Shown here piece by piece: positions 63,828 through 64,000 of a stretch of 64,000 nt of DNA (positions within the stretch are counted from its first letter, which is position 1; the number at the start of each line of letters is the position of its first letter). Source of the DNA: Amborella trichopoda (taxonomy: Eukaryota; Streptophyta; Magnoliopsida; Amborellales; Amborellaceae). The DNA is taken from contig NW_006500178.1 of assembly GCF_000471905.2 (NCBI RefSeq), positions 2,234,670 through 2,298,669 of the forward strand, in the 5' to 3' direction. The notes below the pieces were generated by a model that was not told the origin of the DNA, ran no database searches, and saw nothing but the letters and a program-made list of their open reading frames with translations. Position numbers and translations under genes: made by a program.

Positions 63828-64000
63828 GAGTTGTTTAGATAGAGAATAGAGAAAAAGGAGTAGAGAGAGATGAGTGTTGTGTTATGCTCTCTCAAATTTT
63901 GAGTTGTTTAGAGAGAGAAATCGTGCAAAACAAGTAGAGAGAGATGAGTGCTTTATTATGCTCTCTGAAATTTTGCATCAGAGTCTTGAGTTATTTAGAG
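63828..64000 (+). repeat. 73-bp tandem repeat, running off the window
   Basis: Two full units start at 63828 and 63901 ('gagttgtttagatagagaa', 'gagagagatgagtg', 'ttatgctctctcaaatttt'). A third begins near 63986. Confidence 0.75.

Noticed and set aside
1-64000. tRNA, rRNA, snoRNA or microRNA genes
   Set aside because: No cloverleaf, conserved rRNA stretch or clear short-hairpin precursor was found by eye; the hairpins seen belong to repeats.

Overview
The window is nuclear DNA of a flowering plant. It is AT-rich, has spliceosomal introns, carries plant-type organelle proteins, and is dense in hAT, Mutator, LINE and SINE debris. The very long TE-filled introns fit a large-intron angiosperm, but the species cannot be fixed from the sequence. 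Two runs of N mark assembly gaps (22653-23053 and 35447-35466).

Three protein genes look intact and one is a pseudogene. (1) A TIM22/PRAT-type inner-membrane translocase gene on the + strand (5631-23389) has five coding exons and a first intron of about 16.4 kb. (2) An aspartyl protease (A1 family) pseudogene on + (about 30969-33413) carries at least three frameshifts and a stop codon in its catalytic half. (3) A LOG/lysine-decarboxylase-like gene on - (45854 down to 33965) has four coding exons, a 9.25 kb first intron and a GC-AG second intron. (4) A Ycf20-like plastid protein on + (58745-59182) has a single coding exon, probably behind a long 5'-UTR intron. The genes are independently transcribed and do not form a pathway. 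Two or three of them are likely organelle-targeted.

The rest is layered transposon sequence. The commonest family is a ~390-400 bp Mutator-type MITE (called MITE-A here) with GGTTGCAACC-centred ends. There are roughly ten copies, and four have perfect 9-bp target duplications (one of these four needs a single offset base at one end). A second Mutator-like family (MULE-E, two copies) has 9-bp duplications and internal minisatellites. There are also hAT elements with 8-bp duplications at 9810-11226, 33569-33854 and 61794-62065, and a decayed DUF659-type hAT transposase at about 17545-20160. Long inverted-repeat elements lie at 24096-26398 and 62217-63340. Au-like SINEs with a TGA-type tail, two of them with 13-17 bp duplications, are present. 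Old LINE pieces, a probable solo LTR and a Ty1/copia fossil complete the set.

Nesting gives a relative history. MITE-A and MULE-E both landed in the arms of the 24-26 kb palindrome. A SINE split a repeat-C copy at 20.5 kb. A solo LTR split a LINE inside intron 1 of the LOG-like gene. I found no tRNA, rRNA, CRISPR array or clearly new coding system. The best leads are the MITE families with intact duplications, the GC-AG intron, the giant introns and the recently dead protease.
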